Shown: positions 51,589 through 60,335 of the stretch, one piece after another
How the letters are laid out: the number at the start of each line of letters is the position of its first letter
Numbering within the stretch: position 1 is the first letter of the stretch
DNA from: Halobacteriales archaeon QS_4_66_20
GTDB lineage: Archaea; Halobacteriota; Halobacteria; Halobacteriales; Haloarculaceae
Assembly (NCBI GenBank): GCA_003021015.1
Contig: PXRK01000035.1
Span: 1 to 62,151, forward strand
Reading direction: 5' to 3'
DNA: 62,151 nucleotides
Made by a program: the position numbers and the translations under genes
The notes under the pieces: model-generated
Databases searched by the model: none
Seen by the model: only the letters and a program-made list of their open reading frames with translations
What the model was told of the DNA's origin: nothing

Positions 51589-52082
51589 CAGCACGCTACC
51601 CCTATGCTGATCTCGTTACTTTCGAGGCAGATCGGTACTTCGCCACCCTGCGCGACGGAATCAGGGTCGACAGCCGTCGTCGTGTTCAGCGGGAACCGCA
51701 CTGGCTGCTCCAGCAGATCCGACTCGACTAACACGGCGTACTCCGACTCGAACGGATGGCTGTCATCGTCGTCAGTGACGTTGATCCGGTAGGAGGTGCT
51801 CACCACGCGCTGTGGGTACTCCGGCCGGACAGTCACAGTGACCTCCGTTCCGGTTCCATTGAGCCGGTCCACGTCCTCGATGTGCGAGACGACATCGCTC
51901 CCGATCTCCTCGAATTTCTCCTGTGCAACCCGGTTCTCCTGATTGTCGAGCAGTTGCCCCGTCCCGACCAGCAGCCCTGACACCAGCACCGCCGTGATCG
52001 CGATCGTCAGCGCGTGCGTAATAGCGATTGACACCGCACGGTCGTCCCCGGTCAGCTGTTCCCCGCGGTCTCTGGCTGTCAT
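51588..52082 (-). CDS. pilus-operon small membrane protein (DUF7266-like)
   Basis: A 164-residue protein: DDRAVSIAITHALTIAITAVLVSGLLVGTGQLLDNQENRVA forms the N-terminal membrane helix after a short charged leader. A small beta-domain follows (TEVTVTVRPEYPQRVVSTSYRINVTDD). The C-terminus ends in GVAC. It belongs to a haloarchaeal family always seen with pil genes (probably DUF7266). It starts by a four-base overlap with the stop of the preceding gene. Confidence 0.75.
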   Translation of the reverse strand: MTARDRGEQLTGDDRAVSIAITHALTIAITAVLVSGLLVGTGQLLDNQENRVAQEKFEEIGSDVVSHIEDVDRLNGTGTEVTVTVRPEYPQRVVSTSYRINVTDDDDSHPFESEYAVLVESDLLEQPVRFPLNTTTAVDPDSVAQGGEVPICLESNEISIGVAC

Positions 52083-53056
52083 CCGTCATCTCCGTACATC
52101 GTGTACTCACCCTCGTAGGAAACTTCGGGGCTCTCGTAGACGATCTCGAACACTGGATCGACGAGGATGTCTTTGCCCTCTCTGTACCATGCAGATTCAT
52201 CAGCGTTGGGGCGAGGGAGAATTGAAGCACTACTTGCATTTACACCTGTAATTGTAAAATTGCCCTCAGGGTTGGTAGAAGCTCCATCCACAATCCGTAT
52301 CCAGACACTATCAGGTATTGTCACTGGAGCCCGTTCACAGAATTTGTCCGTGTCTGCCTGGACTACTGCACTGCCAGCACGAATATCTACCGTAAGTACG
52401 TTAGTACTCCCGTCAATCTCACATGTCCAAAGCTGAGTTCCGCCTGTGTCTACGAACTCGACTGTTGCTGTGCTGCTATCTCCCGTGTCACCGGTAATGT
52501 TCAACTCAGCCGTAGGTCCACTCTTACTTTGATTGAATTTAACGCTGAGGTAGTCCTGCTGACTACCACTGATACCCTGTGTGACATTTAATCTCAACCG
52601 CGGAACTGCATCCGCAGCATGAACTAGCCAATTTGGACTCTCCCCAGGATCAGTAGTTGCCTCCGGATGGCGAATATCCCCATGAGCGATACCGCCCGTG
52701 CGTGAGGCCGAGTCGTTGTACGACACGGTGACGAGTCCCGAACTGCTCACGGTCGACAGGTTCAGGAACTGCTCGTCGTAGTCCTTGACAGCGTCCTCGA
52801 ATGCCGACTTGTTCGCGTACGGCAGCGGGATGTCAGCATCCTCGACCGAAGTCACGTACCGGAACAGCCGTTCGAGGTTCGTCCCGGTCTGGTCAGTGAC
52901 CCACTCGGTTTCCTGGAGGCTCCTACTGTCCTGCTGGGTCGCGATCTCCGGCGACTCGTGGATCGAGTTTAGCAACGCGATCGAGCCGAGGATCGTCGCG
53001 GCCACGATCAGCGCCGCGAGCAACAGGAGCTGTCCGCGATCGTCGCCGTTCACCAT
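52079..53056 (-). CDS. pilus-operon secreted protein (DUF7261-like)
   Basis: A 325-residue protein. MVNGDDRGQLLLLAALIVAATILGSIALLNSIHESPE is a typical DRGQ-type leader and membrane helix. The ectodomain is Ser/Thr/Asn-rich with several N-glycosylation sequons (NLS, NDS, NVT, NQS). It is probably DUF7261. The middle (52180-52680) is less GC-rich than the ends, which may mark recombination of the exposed part. It overlaps its neighbours by 4 and 7 nt. Confidence 0.75.
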   Translation of the reverse strand: MVNGDDRGQLLLLAALIVAATILGSIALLNSIHESPEIATQQDSRSLQETEWVTDQTGTNLERLFRYVTSVEDADIPLPYANKSAFEDAVKDYDEQFLNLSTVSSSGLVTVSYNDSASRTGGIAHGDIRHPEATTDPGESPNWLVHAADAVPRLRLNVTQGISGSQQDYLSVKFNQSKSGPTAELNITGDTGDSSTATVEFVDTGGTQLWTCEIDGSTNVLTVDIRAGSAVVQADTDKFCERAPVTIPDSVWIRIVDGASTNPEGNFTITGVNASSASILPRPNADESAWYREGKDILVDPVFEIVYESPEVSYEGEYTMYGDDG

Positions 53057-53664
53057 GCTACCACCCGAATCCGGACGACAGCATAGAGGTCCGACGTGTC
53101 ATCCTGGTTGGCGACGTACACGCTTTCATTGGCCAAGCTATCGGAGTCCTCCGCGGGGACACACTCGCCCGCGTCCTCGTCGAACGCCAGCACCGGGTCA
53201 CTGTCGAACAGGGGAATCTGCCGGGTGACAGTGACCGAGGGACGGGTCGCAGTCCGCTCGGGAGTGATAGGGGTCGTGTTGATCGTACCGTTCGCCTCGG
53301 GGAAGTCGATGTACACGGCGTATCGGTTGTCGTTGGCATCGAGCGTCCGATTGAGGAGGATACCCAACAACGCTCTATCGTTGTCACTTCCGACGCCGCC
53401 GGCGGCCACGGCCGGATGTGGAGTCCCGTCGCCATCACCCGCGATACAGGTCGCGGCAGTCCGGAGGGCGTCCCGATCCTCGGCGGCAGCGAGCACGTCT
53501 TGTGCTTGGACCCGGAGCGCCTCGGTCTCCCGGTCGGTCGAGTCGTTTGTCCAGGGCGCGATGTCGACTGCCTGGAGGCCAAGCACGAGCGCACTCGCAA
53601 TGACGATCGCGCCGATGACGCCTTCGATTGTGTAGGCCTGGCCGCGGTCGTCTGCTGATCCCAT
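53050..53664 (-). CDS. pilus-operon small membrane protein (DUF7288-like)
   Basis: About 204 residues: GSADDRGQAYTIEGVIGAIVIASALVLGLQAVDIAPW is the leader and membrane helix. The glutamate in TIEGVIG occupies the conserved E+5-like position of pilins. The ectodomain contains two Cys (TCIAGDG; GECVPAED). ATG 53664 leaves 2 nt after the upstream stop; an alternative ATG at 53679 overlaps it. It is one of five consecutive pilin-like genes. Confidence 0.75.
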   Translation of the reverse strand: MGSADDRGQAYTIEGVIGAIVIASALVLGLQAVDIAPWTNDSTDRETEALRVQAQDVLAAAEDRDALRTAATCIAGDGDGTPHPAVAAGGVGSDNDRALLGILLNRTLDANDNRYAVYIDFPEANGTINTTPITPERTATRPSVTVTRQIPLFDSDPVLAFDEDAGECVPAEDSDSLANESVYVANQDDTSDLYAVVRIRVVAW

Positions 53665-53666
53665 TG

Positions 53667-54143
53667 TCAGCTCTCCCATACGCGGACGACGACCTGACAG
53701 CTCTCGGCGCAGGGGTGGCTCGAGTTCTGTGCCTGAACTGTCCTGACGATCGTCGCCGGCGGACCTGAACTGTCCTCCCGGAAGACCGACCCGGTATCGC
53801 TCGACTCACCCGCAAACTCTACCCCGTCGTTGGACTGAACTGTCACGTTGACTTGCTTCCACTCCGGTATCCCGGAGCGGTTGACCAGCACGCCGAGTGC
53901 GTCCGGATCCTCCAGCGTCCGCTTCAGCGCCGTCAGGTTGACCGTCCGTTCGCCCTGAGTCGTGCTGTTGACCTCGACGACCTCGGCGGCGAGTTCACTC
54001 GCCATCTGACGGTTCTCGCTATCGACCGGGTCCTGGAACGGGACGAACACGTTCGGAAAGAACGCGAACACGCCCGCGGTGGTGAGCAACACGAGCACGA
54101 CACCGAGCAGGTAATCGTGGATTGTCTGTCCCCTTTCTGTCAT
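53667..54143 (-). CDS. pilus-operon small membrane protein (DUF7287-like)
   Basis: A 158-residue protein. MTERGQTIHDYLLGVVLVLLTTAGVFAFFPNVFVPFQDPV is the pilin-like N-terminus, with GQT-x-x-D-Y-L-L-G. A Ser/Thr/Val-rich ectodomain follows, with a Cys pair near the end (HPCAESCQVVV). It lies 8 bp after the PilC-like gene. By position it could be the major or a minor pilin; this is inference. Confidence 0.75.
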   Translation of the reverse strand: MTERGQTIHDYLLGVVLVLLTTAGVFAFFPNVFVPFQDPVDSENRQMASELAAEVVEVNSTTQGERTVNLTALKRTLEDPDALGVLVNRSGIPEWKQVNVTVQSNDGVEFAGESSDTGSVFREDSSGPPATIVRTVQAQNSSHPCAESCQVVVRVWES

Positions 54144-54151
54144 AGTAGCTG

Positions 54152-56509
54152 TTAGTCGTGCTGTCTACAGCGACCGGTCTGGCAGTTGGTCCCCTGTACC
54201 CCGTCGTCCCTCGTACTGTCGTCCACTCGCCCCGCCCCACAAGTTCGTTCCGGTTTGTTGTCATACTGGTGGCTGTACGTACGTGAACACTCGAATTGAG
54301 ACTCCAGGCGGAACGGGTCTGTCTCCGCAGAGAGCAGCGACTGGCGAGTAAAAGAATTACAGCCACCAGTATCAGCACTCCCGTTGCAGCCGGGGAGAAT
54401 CGACGGCCGGCCCTGCCCCCACAGCGACCAGCCCGCCGACCCGACGAGCAACAGCAGCGCCTCGCCGCCCTCGGTCCCACCCGAGGAGATCTGCTCGACG
54501 GCCGTCCACGCGACCAGCGCCACCGTCGCCAGCGCGACGGCGTACTTGACGCCGGAGATGATCTGGACGTTGCGGATGTAGCCGGCGATGAACGACGAGA
54601 TGAGCGCCTGCAGCGTCACCGCGTGGAAGAACAGCATCGACAGCAGGTCCGGATCGATCGCCTGGGAGAACTCCTCGGTCTCCTGGGCGGCCTGGCCGCT
54701 GGTTTCGGCGAGCCCCGCCATCGTGTCCAGAAACTGGATCTTCAGCAGCGCCATCACGGCCAAAAGCGTCAGGTACGTCATGATGATGATCACCATCTGC
54801 ATCCGGGTCCGCGTCTTCCGCTCGCGGTCGATGTCGTCCTGGTTCTCCGAGGATTTGGCGGCCGTCGAGAGCACGTCCTGGATCTGACTCGACGCCTCTT
54901 GGGCCTCGCTGATCAGCCTGACCGTCCGGGCCAGCCGCGGGATGTGGTACGTGTTGTTGAACTCCCGCAGGGCGTCTTTCAGGCTCGTCCCATAGTTAAC
55001 CTTCGAGTGCATCGTCTCGAACTCCTCCGCGAGCTTGCCCGAGGACGTCTCCGAGACGATCTTCAGCGACTCCAAAAGCGTCATCCCGGTGTCGTTCGCG
55101 CTCGCGAGCTTCCGGAGGTTCTCCGAGAGCCCGCCGAGGATGGCGCGCCGCGACTGTACGTTCCACTCGTAGAAGATCGACAGCGGGAGGAGGTTGAGAT
55201 ACAGCGGCACGTACACCCAGATGAACGTTCCCCAGACGGGCTGGGCTTTCATTGCATCCCACGACAGCGGCGCGCTCTCGGCCACGACGGTCCCGACGAG
55301 CACGAGCAGCGTCAGCGGGACCGTCACGACGAACACCATCTTCGGGTGGTTGCGGAAAAACAGGTGTGGCGCCTTGAGGATCTGCATCAGCTCGTAGGTG
55401 CCCTCCTGTCGCTTGATGTGATCGAACACCTTTTTGTCGCCGGTGTACTCCTCGACGAGCCCGGGGTTGAACACCGCGATGCCTTCCTCGACGGCGAAGT
55501 CCTCGCCCGCGTCCGGGCGCAGGTAACCGTCACCGATCTCGTCCTGGGTTACCGTGGAGGTGAGCACCAGAAAACCCATACCGATCAGCGGGATCAGGCC
55601 GTAAACGGTGCCGTACAGAAGCGTCGTCTGGTCGCCGCTGCCCATCATGCTCATGATCACCAGGATGATGATCAAAAGCAGCGGGAACAGCGACAGCGTC
55701 ATGTACATCTCGCCGAACAGCTCCATCGTGTCCAGCAGCTTCTTCTGTTCCTGTTTGGCAGTCCGCATCTGCTTGTCCTTCTGATCCTCGAGGAAGTCGG
55801 TGAGGTTCCCCCCCGAGTTCAGGATCGACAGCATGTCCGTCAGGAACTGTGAGAGCTCGTCGCTGGGTGACTCCAGCGCCTGGTTGCGGACCGCCGTCCG
55901 GTAGTCGGTGTCGAAGTACTCGGTTTCGAGGACGATCGACTGAAACTCCTTTGACACCTCGCCGTACGTGTCGTCGGCTTTGGCCATCGCCCGCAGGATT
56001 TCGAGCTGGTTCATCCCGCCGACTGCCAGAGCGTACATGAACGCCACCGAATCTGCCAGGAGGACGTTGATCTCGCGCTTGCGCCCGTTCGCTCTGAAAT
56101 ACGGAATCGAGACGATCGAGCCAAAGCCGATCGCGAACCCGAACGAGCCCAGCAACAGCCCCGAAACGATGATGATCAGCGGCTCGCGGATCGCCCTGGC
56201 GATCGGGCTGATCGACTCCGGCAGCGGCACGATTGGCGACCACCCGATGAACTGCAGGAACAGGTACCCGGCGATCGATCCCAGCAGCCAGAGCCCCAGG
56301 CCGGCGATCAGCCCAACCGCGAGCGACCGCGAGAGGAACATCTCGACGTTGTCGGCCATCCGCGCCTGAGCCAGCTTCTTCTCGACGTTCTTGACGAACT
56401 CGCTGTCCTCGTCGAACAGCCACTGGTACAGCGGGTAGAACTTCCCGCCGAGCGAGTCCTCGCCGCCGAGCTGCTGTTGTTGTTGTGGATCCCTGGTGTC
56501 GAGGCTCAT
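54152..56509 (-). CDS. pilC: type IV pilus membrane platform protein (PilC/TadC-like) with an altered C-terminus
   Basis: A 785-residue polytopic membrane protein with two T2SF/TadC-like halves. Visible features are SVAFMYALAVGGMNQLEILRAMAKADDTYGEVSKEF and ASANDTGMTLLESLKIVSETSSGKLAEEFETMHSKVNYGTSLKDAL, each followed by helices. It anchors the secretion ATPase and organises pilin insertion. The last 65 or so residues, from about GCNGSADTGGCNSFTRQSLL, are encoded by the C-family repeat at 54263-54372 and sequence beyond it. The native tail has therefore been replaced without closing the frame. ATGA overlap with the ATPase gene. Confidence 0.88.
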   Translation of the reverse strand: MSLDTRDPQQQQQLGGEDSLGGKFYPLYQWLFDEDSEFVKNVEKKLAQARMADNVEMFLSRSLAVGLIAGLGLWLLGSIAGYLFLQFIGWSPIVPLPESISPIARAIREPLIIIVSGLLLGSFGFAIGFGSIVSIPYFRANGRKREINVLLADSVAFMYALAVGGMNQLEILRAMAKADDTYGEVSKEFQSIVLETEYFDTDYRTAVRNQALESPSDELSQFLTDMLSILNSGGNLTDFLEDQKDKQMRTAKQEQKKLLDTMELFGEMYMTLSLFPLLLIIILVIMSMMGSGDQTTLLYGTVYGLIPLIGMGFLVLTSTVTQDEIGDGYLRPDAGEDFAVEEGIAVFNPGLVEEYTGDKKVFDHIKRQEGTYELMQILKAPHLFFRNHPKMVFVVTVPLTLLVLVGTVVAESAPLSWDAMKAQPVWGTFIWVYVPLYLNLLPLSIFYEWNVQSRRAILGGLSENLRKLASANDTGMTLLESLKIVSETSSGKLAEEFETMHSKVNYGTSLKDALREFNNTYHIPRLARTVRLISEAQEASSQIQDVLSTAAKSSENQDDIDRERKTRTRMQMVIIIMTYLTLLAVMALLKIQFLDTMAGLAETSGQAAQETEEFSQAIDPDLLSMLFFHAVTLQALISSFIAGYIRNVQIISGVKYAVALATVALVAWTAVEQISSGGTEGGEALLLLVGSAGWSLWGQGRPSILPGCNGSADTGGCNSFTRQSLLSAETDPFRLESQFECSRTYSHQYDNKPERTCGAGRVDDSTRDDGVQGTNCQTGRCRQHD
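54263..54372. repeat. 110-bp inverted-repeat element, family C, inside pilC
   Basis: The ends atactggtggctgta (54263-54277) and tacagccaccagtat (54358-54372) are perfect 15-bp inverted repeats. The core is nearly identical to the copy at 41961. It lies within the 3' end of the pilC reading frame and is translated into a Cys/Ser/Thr-rich tail. Only about 110 bp separate it from the stop codon. Confidence 0.9.
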
Positions 56510-58989
56510 TCCTCTTCAGCCTCCGTCCCGGCCTTCGGAACGAACTGGCCGAAGTCGATCGTCTCCTCGTCGGTGTCCAGCTCCTGTGACTCCTCGGCGT
56601 CGTCCAGTGCCGAGACGAGATTCGCCGTGTCCATCTTCCGGTACTTCTCCAGCAGCGGCTCCGCCTGCGAGAGGATCTCCTCGGTTTCCTCGAGCAGCCA
56701 CTCCGGCGGATCCGGCCGCGGCACGAGCTTCTCCTTCTCGGCGTCGACCTCGATCTGGACCGACTCCATCTCCCGGAGGTCCTCCAGCGACGTCGCGAGG
56801 TGATCCTGGGCGATGATCGCCAGGATCGTGTCCGGATCGTTGATGAACGCCTGGACCGATGCCGCGACCTCCGTGTACGTGTTGAGGCCGTTCTTGATGA
56901 GGTACGCGAGCACGATCTTGCGCTTGAACAGCTCCTCGTCGAGGCGCTCCTGTTTCCAACCGCGGTCGAACTTGATCTCCTCGAGCGTGCTCGAAGAGCC
57001 CATCTGGATGTAGTCGTCCGTCTCGGCGCGCCACTCGTAGACGTCCCTGACGTTGATCTCGTCGTTTTCGGGCGAGTACTCGTTGATCTCGGTGAGGTTC
57101 TTGTTGCGGCGCACCTTCCGACCGTCGACCCGGGTCTGGGTCTGGATCGACACCAGATCCAGCGCCGTGAACAGCGTCTTCGAGACGTTGATCGGCTCGG
57201 TCGTGAACCGCTTGATCACCTCGCCGACGGAGTCGGCGTGGAACGTCGAGTAGGTGGTGTGCCCCGTCGACATCACCTGGAACAGGTCGCGACCCTCCTC
57301 CCCACGGACCTCGCCCATCACGATGTAGTCGGGCCGCTGGCGCAGTGCCGCCTCCAGCAGGTCGAACTCGTCGACGTCGCCGGTGTCGTCCTCGCCGAAC
57401 GACGGGCGGGTAACCGACGCGACCCAGTTGCGCTGGGGCAGCTCGACCTCGCGGGTGTCCTCGATGGAGACGATCTTCGCGTTCGAGGGGATGAACAGCG
57501 AAACGGCGTTCAGACTCGTCGTCTTCCCTGACGCCGTCCCGCCAGCGAAGATCAGCGCCTTCTCGTTTTCGATGCAGAGCCAGAGGAACGCCATCTCGTC
57601 GAGGTTGAACGTGTTCCAGTTCACCAGGTCGACGGGCGTGAACGGCACGTCCTTGAACTGCCGGATCGTGTAGTTGGTTCCGTGGTCGGACACCTCGGCG
57701 CCGAGCGTGAGCTGTGCGCGCGAGCCGTCCGGCAGCGTCGCGTCGACCTGTGGCTGCCGCTTCGAGATACCTTTCCCTGACCGCTGGGCGAGCTTCACGA
57801 CGAAATCGTCGAGTTCCTCGTGGCCGTGCTCGATGTTGGTGATGATCTGCTCGTAGTCGGTGTGGTAGACGAACACCCGGCTGTTGTACCCGTCACAGGA
57901 GATGTCCTCGACGTTGATGTCGTGTTTGATCGGGTCGATTCGCGCGTAGCCGATGAAGTTGCGCTTGAGGACGTACAGCAGCTTCTCGACCTGGTACTCG
58001 TTGAGCGTCCCCGAGTCCTCCTCGATGACCGCCGGCTCGGGCCGGGTCTCGATCCCGTCGAGCTGGGGTCGGCCCCCGCCTTCGCCCGACGCCGACTCGC
58101 CGCCGCTGAACAGCCCCTTTACCGAGCCCAGCAGGCCGCCGCCCGACTCCGCCGTGCTGGTGCCGGGCGTCTGCCCGCTGTAGAGGTCGTACCGCGAGAG
58201 CAGGCGCTCGGCCTCCCGCTGGATCACGTCCGCCCTGTCGGACTCGCTGCCCTGGACGATCACGTCGTCCTCGGAGTACTTGATCGCCGCCTTGAGCTTC
58301 TTCGAGAGGAACTCCTTGAGATCCTCCTCGATCTCGGTGAGGTACGGTTCGATGACGTAGTACTTCACCTCGTTTTCTTTCTGGGATTTGAAAAGAATGA
58401 TGCAGGAGTACGGTTTGTTCACCCAGTAGCGGTTCTGCTCGACGAAGTGGGTCTTTTTCTCCATCGGCACCGCCTTCTCGAGGTGGTACCGGTTGACGAC
58501 GGTCGTGTTCCCGTTGCGCGTGCTGAAAAACTCGTCCTCGTCGACCTCCTCGCTGACGTCGACGGTGCGTTTGTCGACGAGCTCCGCCAGCTGTGAGGCC
58601 TGCGACTCGGCCTCGTGCAACCGTGACTCTGTCTCGTCCGGAGCGAACCCCAGGTGCTCGCGTTTGTTCAACGAGCCCCGCCCGGCTTCCTCCTGCCGGA
58701 ACTGCTCCCACGTATAGATGTCCTTCCGTGCGCCCGCTTCTTCGGGGTCGACGTAGCTGTCTACGAGCTCGTCGACCCGCTTTGCGTTGCTCGCTGCCGT
58801 CCTGAACCGTGCCGGTGCGTCCCGCGGGTCGAACCCGAGATACTCGCTCCTGTCGAACCGGCCGCTGTCGTGTTCTTCTCGCTGGAAATCACTCCAGGAG
58901 TACTCGCCAACCCTGACCGACTCATCGAAGCCGACTACGGCCCCCGAGTCCGACTCGTCCTCGGCCCCCCCTGTATCATCAATTGCCAT
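56506..58989 (-). CDS. pilB: type IV pilus secretion ATPase (PilB/VirB11-like)
   Basis: An 827-residue type II/IV secretion ATPase. The N-terminal domain (1-330) contains a twice-repeated motif (EYSWSDFQREEHDSGRFDRSEYLGFDP and IYTWEQFRQEEAGRGSLNKREHLGFAP) followed by a linker. The catalytic part has Walker A GGTASGKTTSLNA, the Asp box SIEDTREVELPQRNW, Walker B DYIVMGEVRGEE, and the His box STGHTTYSTFHADS. It powers pilus assembly from the cytoplasmic face. It is first in the operon, with its stop overlapping pilC by 4 nt. Confidence 0.93.
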   Translation of the reverse strand: MAIDDTGGAEDESDSGAVVGFDESVRVGEYSWSDFQREEHDSGRFDRSEYLGFDPRDAPARFRTAASNAKRVDELVDSYVDPEEAGARKDIYTWEQFRQEEAGRGSLNKREHLGFAPDETESRLHEAESQASQLAELVDKRTVDVSEEVDEDEFFSTRNGNTTVVNRYHLEKAVPMEKKTHFVEQNRYWVNKPYSCIILFKSQKENEVKYYVIEPYLTEIEEDLKEFLSKKLKAAIKYSEDDVIVQGSESDRADVIQREAERLLSRYDLYSGQTPGTSTAESGGGLLGSVKGLFSGGESASGEGGGRPQLDGIETRPEPAVIEEDSGTLNEYQVEKLLYVLKRNFIGYARIDPIKHDINVEDISCDGYNSRVFVYHTDYEQIITNIEHGHEELDDFVVKLAQRSGKGISKRQPQVDATLPDGSRAQLTLGAEVSDHGTNYTIRQFKDVPFTPVDLVNWNTFNLDEMAFLWLCIENEKALIFAGGTASGKTTSLNAVSLFIPSNAKIVSIEDTREVELPQRNWVASVTRPSFGEDDTGDVDEFDLLEAALRQRPDYIVMGEVRGEEGRDLFQVMSTGHTTYSTFHADSVGEVIKRFTTEPINVSKTLFTALDLVSIQTQTRVDGRKVRRNKNLTEINEYSPENDEINVRDVYEWRAETDDYIQMGSSSTLEEIKFDRGWKQERLDEELFKRKIVLAYLIKNGLNTYTEVAASVQAFINDPDTILAIIAQDHLATSLEDLREMESVQIEVDAEKEKLVPRPDPPEWLLEETEEILSQAEPLLEKYRKMDTANLVSALDDAEESQELDTDEETIDFGQFVPKAGTEAEEE

Positions 58990-59195
58990 TACTGTTGTTC
59001 TACTGGTAAGGGATGAAAAAGCTTTGCGCTAGATCTGGTAACGAAAGGTTACCAGACATCCATTCCGGAAAGCTGTCCATACCAGGGCCGAAAAAGGAGC
59101 AGGTTGCACTGATTCACTGGAAGATCCACCGATAGTCGGTGGGTTTGTGGGCGTGGCGGGCCAGACGGCCCTGCTGTCAGCCGAGTAAGAACTGA
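58990..59195. promoter_or_regulatory. pilus-operon promoter region with palindrome and hairpin
   Basis: ctggtaac-gaaag-gttaccag (59035-59055) is a perfect 8-bp inverted repeat, 46-66 nt before the pilB ATG; it is a likely operator or regulator site. The AT-rich agctttttcatcc on the minus strand lies between it and the gene. Further away, ccaccga-tag-tcggtgg (59126-59142) forms a 7-bp hairpin, possibly the terminator of the aminotransferase gene. No gene is present. Confidence 0.55.
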
Positions 59196-60335
59196 TTAAG
59201 CGAGGAACCGCTCGACACGGTCGAGCGCCTCGGTCAGGTCGTCGATGCCCGTCGCGTAGGAGACCCGGAGGTGACCCTCGCCCGCGTCGCCGAACGCGGT
59301 ACCGGGAACGACGGCGACGCCGGTCTCCTCCAGCAGCGCCTCGGCGAACTCGCCAGCGTCGTCCCAGGGACAGGAGGGGAACGCGTAGAACGCGCCGCTG
59401 GCCCGGAAGCAGTCCAGCCCCATCTCCTCGAACCGCGAGAGCACGAGGTTGCGCCGGCGGTCGTACTGGTCGCGCATCTCCGCGACGGCGCCGTCACAGG
59501 AGGAAAGCGCCTCCAGCCCCGCGTGCTGGGCGGTGGTCGGCGCCGAGAGCATCATGTACTGGTGAATGCGGTTCATCGCCGTGATCGCCTCCGGCGGCGC
59601 CAGGGCGTACCCGAGGCGGAGCCCGGTCATGGCGTAGGCCTTCGAAAACCCGTTGAAGACGACCGTGCGCTCGCGCATGCCCGGGAGCGTGGCGATGGAG
59701 GTGTGCTCGTGCTCGTAGGACAGCGCCGCGTAGATCTCGTCCGACAGCACCGTCAGATCGTGCTCGCGGGCGAACGCGGCGACCTCCTGCAGTTCGTCGC
59801 CGGTCATCGTCGCCCCGGTCGGGTTGTTGGGGTAGCAGAACACGAGGACGTCGGCATCCCCGGCTCCGGCCTCGGCGAGCCGCTCGGAGGTGAGTTTGAA
59901 CGCCTCCTCCTCGCGCGTCGGCACCGGCAGCACCTCGCCGCCGGCGAACAGGACGCCCGGGACGTAGGAGACGTACGACGGCTGGACGACCGCGACCGTG
60001 TCGCCGGGGTCGACAAGCGCCCGGAACGCGAGGTCGATCCCCTCGCTGGCGCCGGCGGTCACGAGCAGTTCGGTCTCGGGGTCGTACTCGAGGTCGTAGC
60101 GGTCGGCCATCCGCTCGGCGATGGCCGCCCGGAGGTCGCTGCGCCCCCGGTTCATCGTGTAGGAGGTCCGGCCCCGCTCCAGCGACGTGATGGCAGCGTC
60201 CCTGGCGGCCCACGGCGCGGCGAAATCTGGTTCGCCGACGCCCAGCGAGATGACGTCGTCCATCTCCGCGGCGAGTTCGAAAAACCGGCGGATGCCCGAC
60301 GGCGGCACCGCGTCGACGCGGTCTGCGGGCTTCAT
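59196..60335 (-). CDS. class I/II PLP-dependent aminotransferase
   Basis: A 379-residue aspartate-aminotransferase-family enzyme. ISLGVGEPDFAAP is near residue 30, SYTMNRGRSDLRAAIAERM near 58, CYPNNPTGATMTGDEL near 168, and LSDEIYAALSYEHEHTS near 196. The PLP lysine is in FNGFSKAYAMTGLRLGYA, and RVSYATG near the C-terminus holds the carboxylate-binding Arg. It probably transaminates aspartate, aromatic or branched-chain amino acids. Its ATG overlaps the stop of the Lrp-type gene (ATGA), so the regulator and enzyme form one operon. Confidence 0.92.
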   Translation of the reverse strand: MKPADRVDAVPPSGIRRFFELAAEMDDVISLGVGEPDFAAPWAARDAAITSLERGRTSYTMNRGRSDLRAAIAERMADRYDLEYDPETELLVTAGASEGIDLAFRALVDPGDTVAVVQPSYVSYVPGVLFAGGEVLPVPTREEEAFKLTSERLAEAGAGDADVLVFCYPNNPTGATMTGDELQEVAAFAREHDLTVLSDEIYAALSYEHEHTSIATLPGMRERTVVFNGFSKAYAMTGLRLGYALAPPEAITAMNRIHQYMMLSAPTTAQHAGLEALSSCDGAVAEMRDQYDRRRNLVLSRFEEMGLDCFRASGAFYAFPSCPWDDAGEFAEALLEETGVAVVPGTAFGDAGEGHLRVSYATGIDDLTEALDRVERFLA

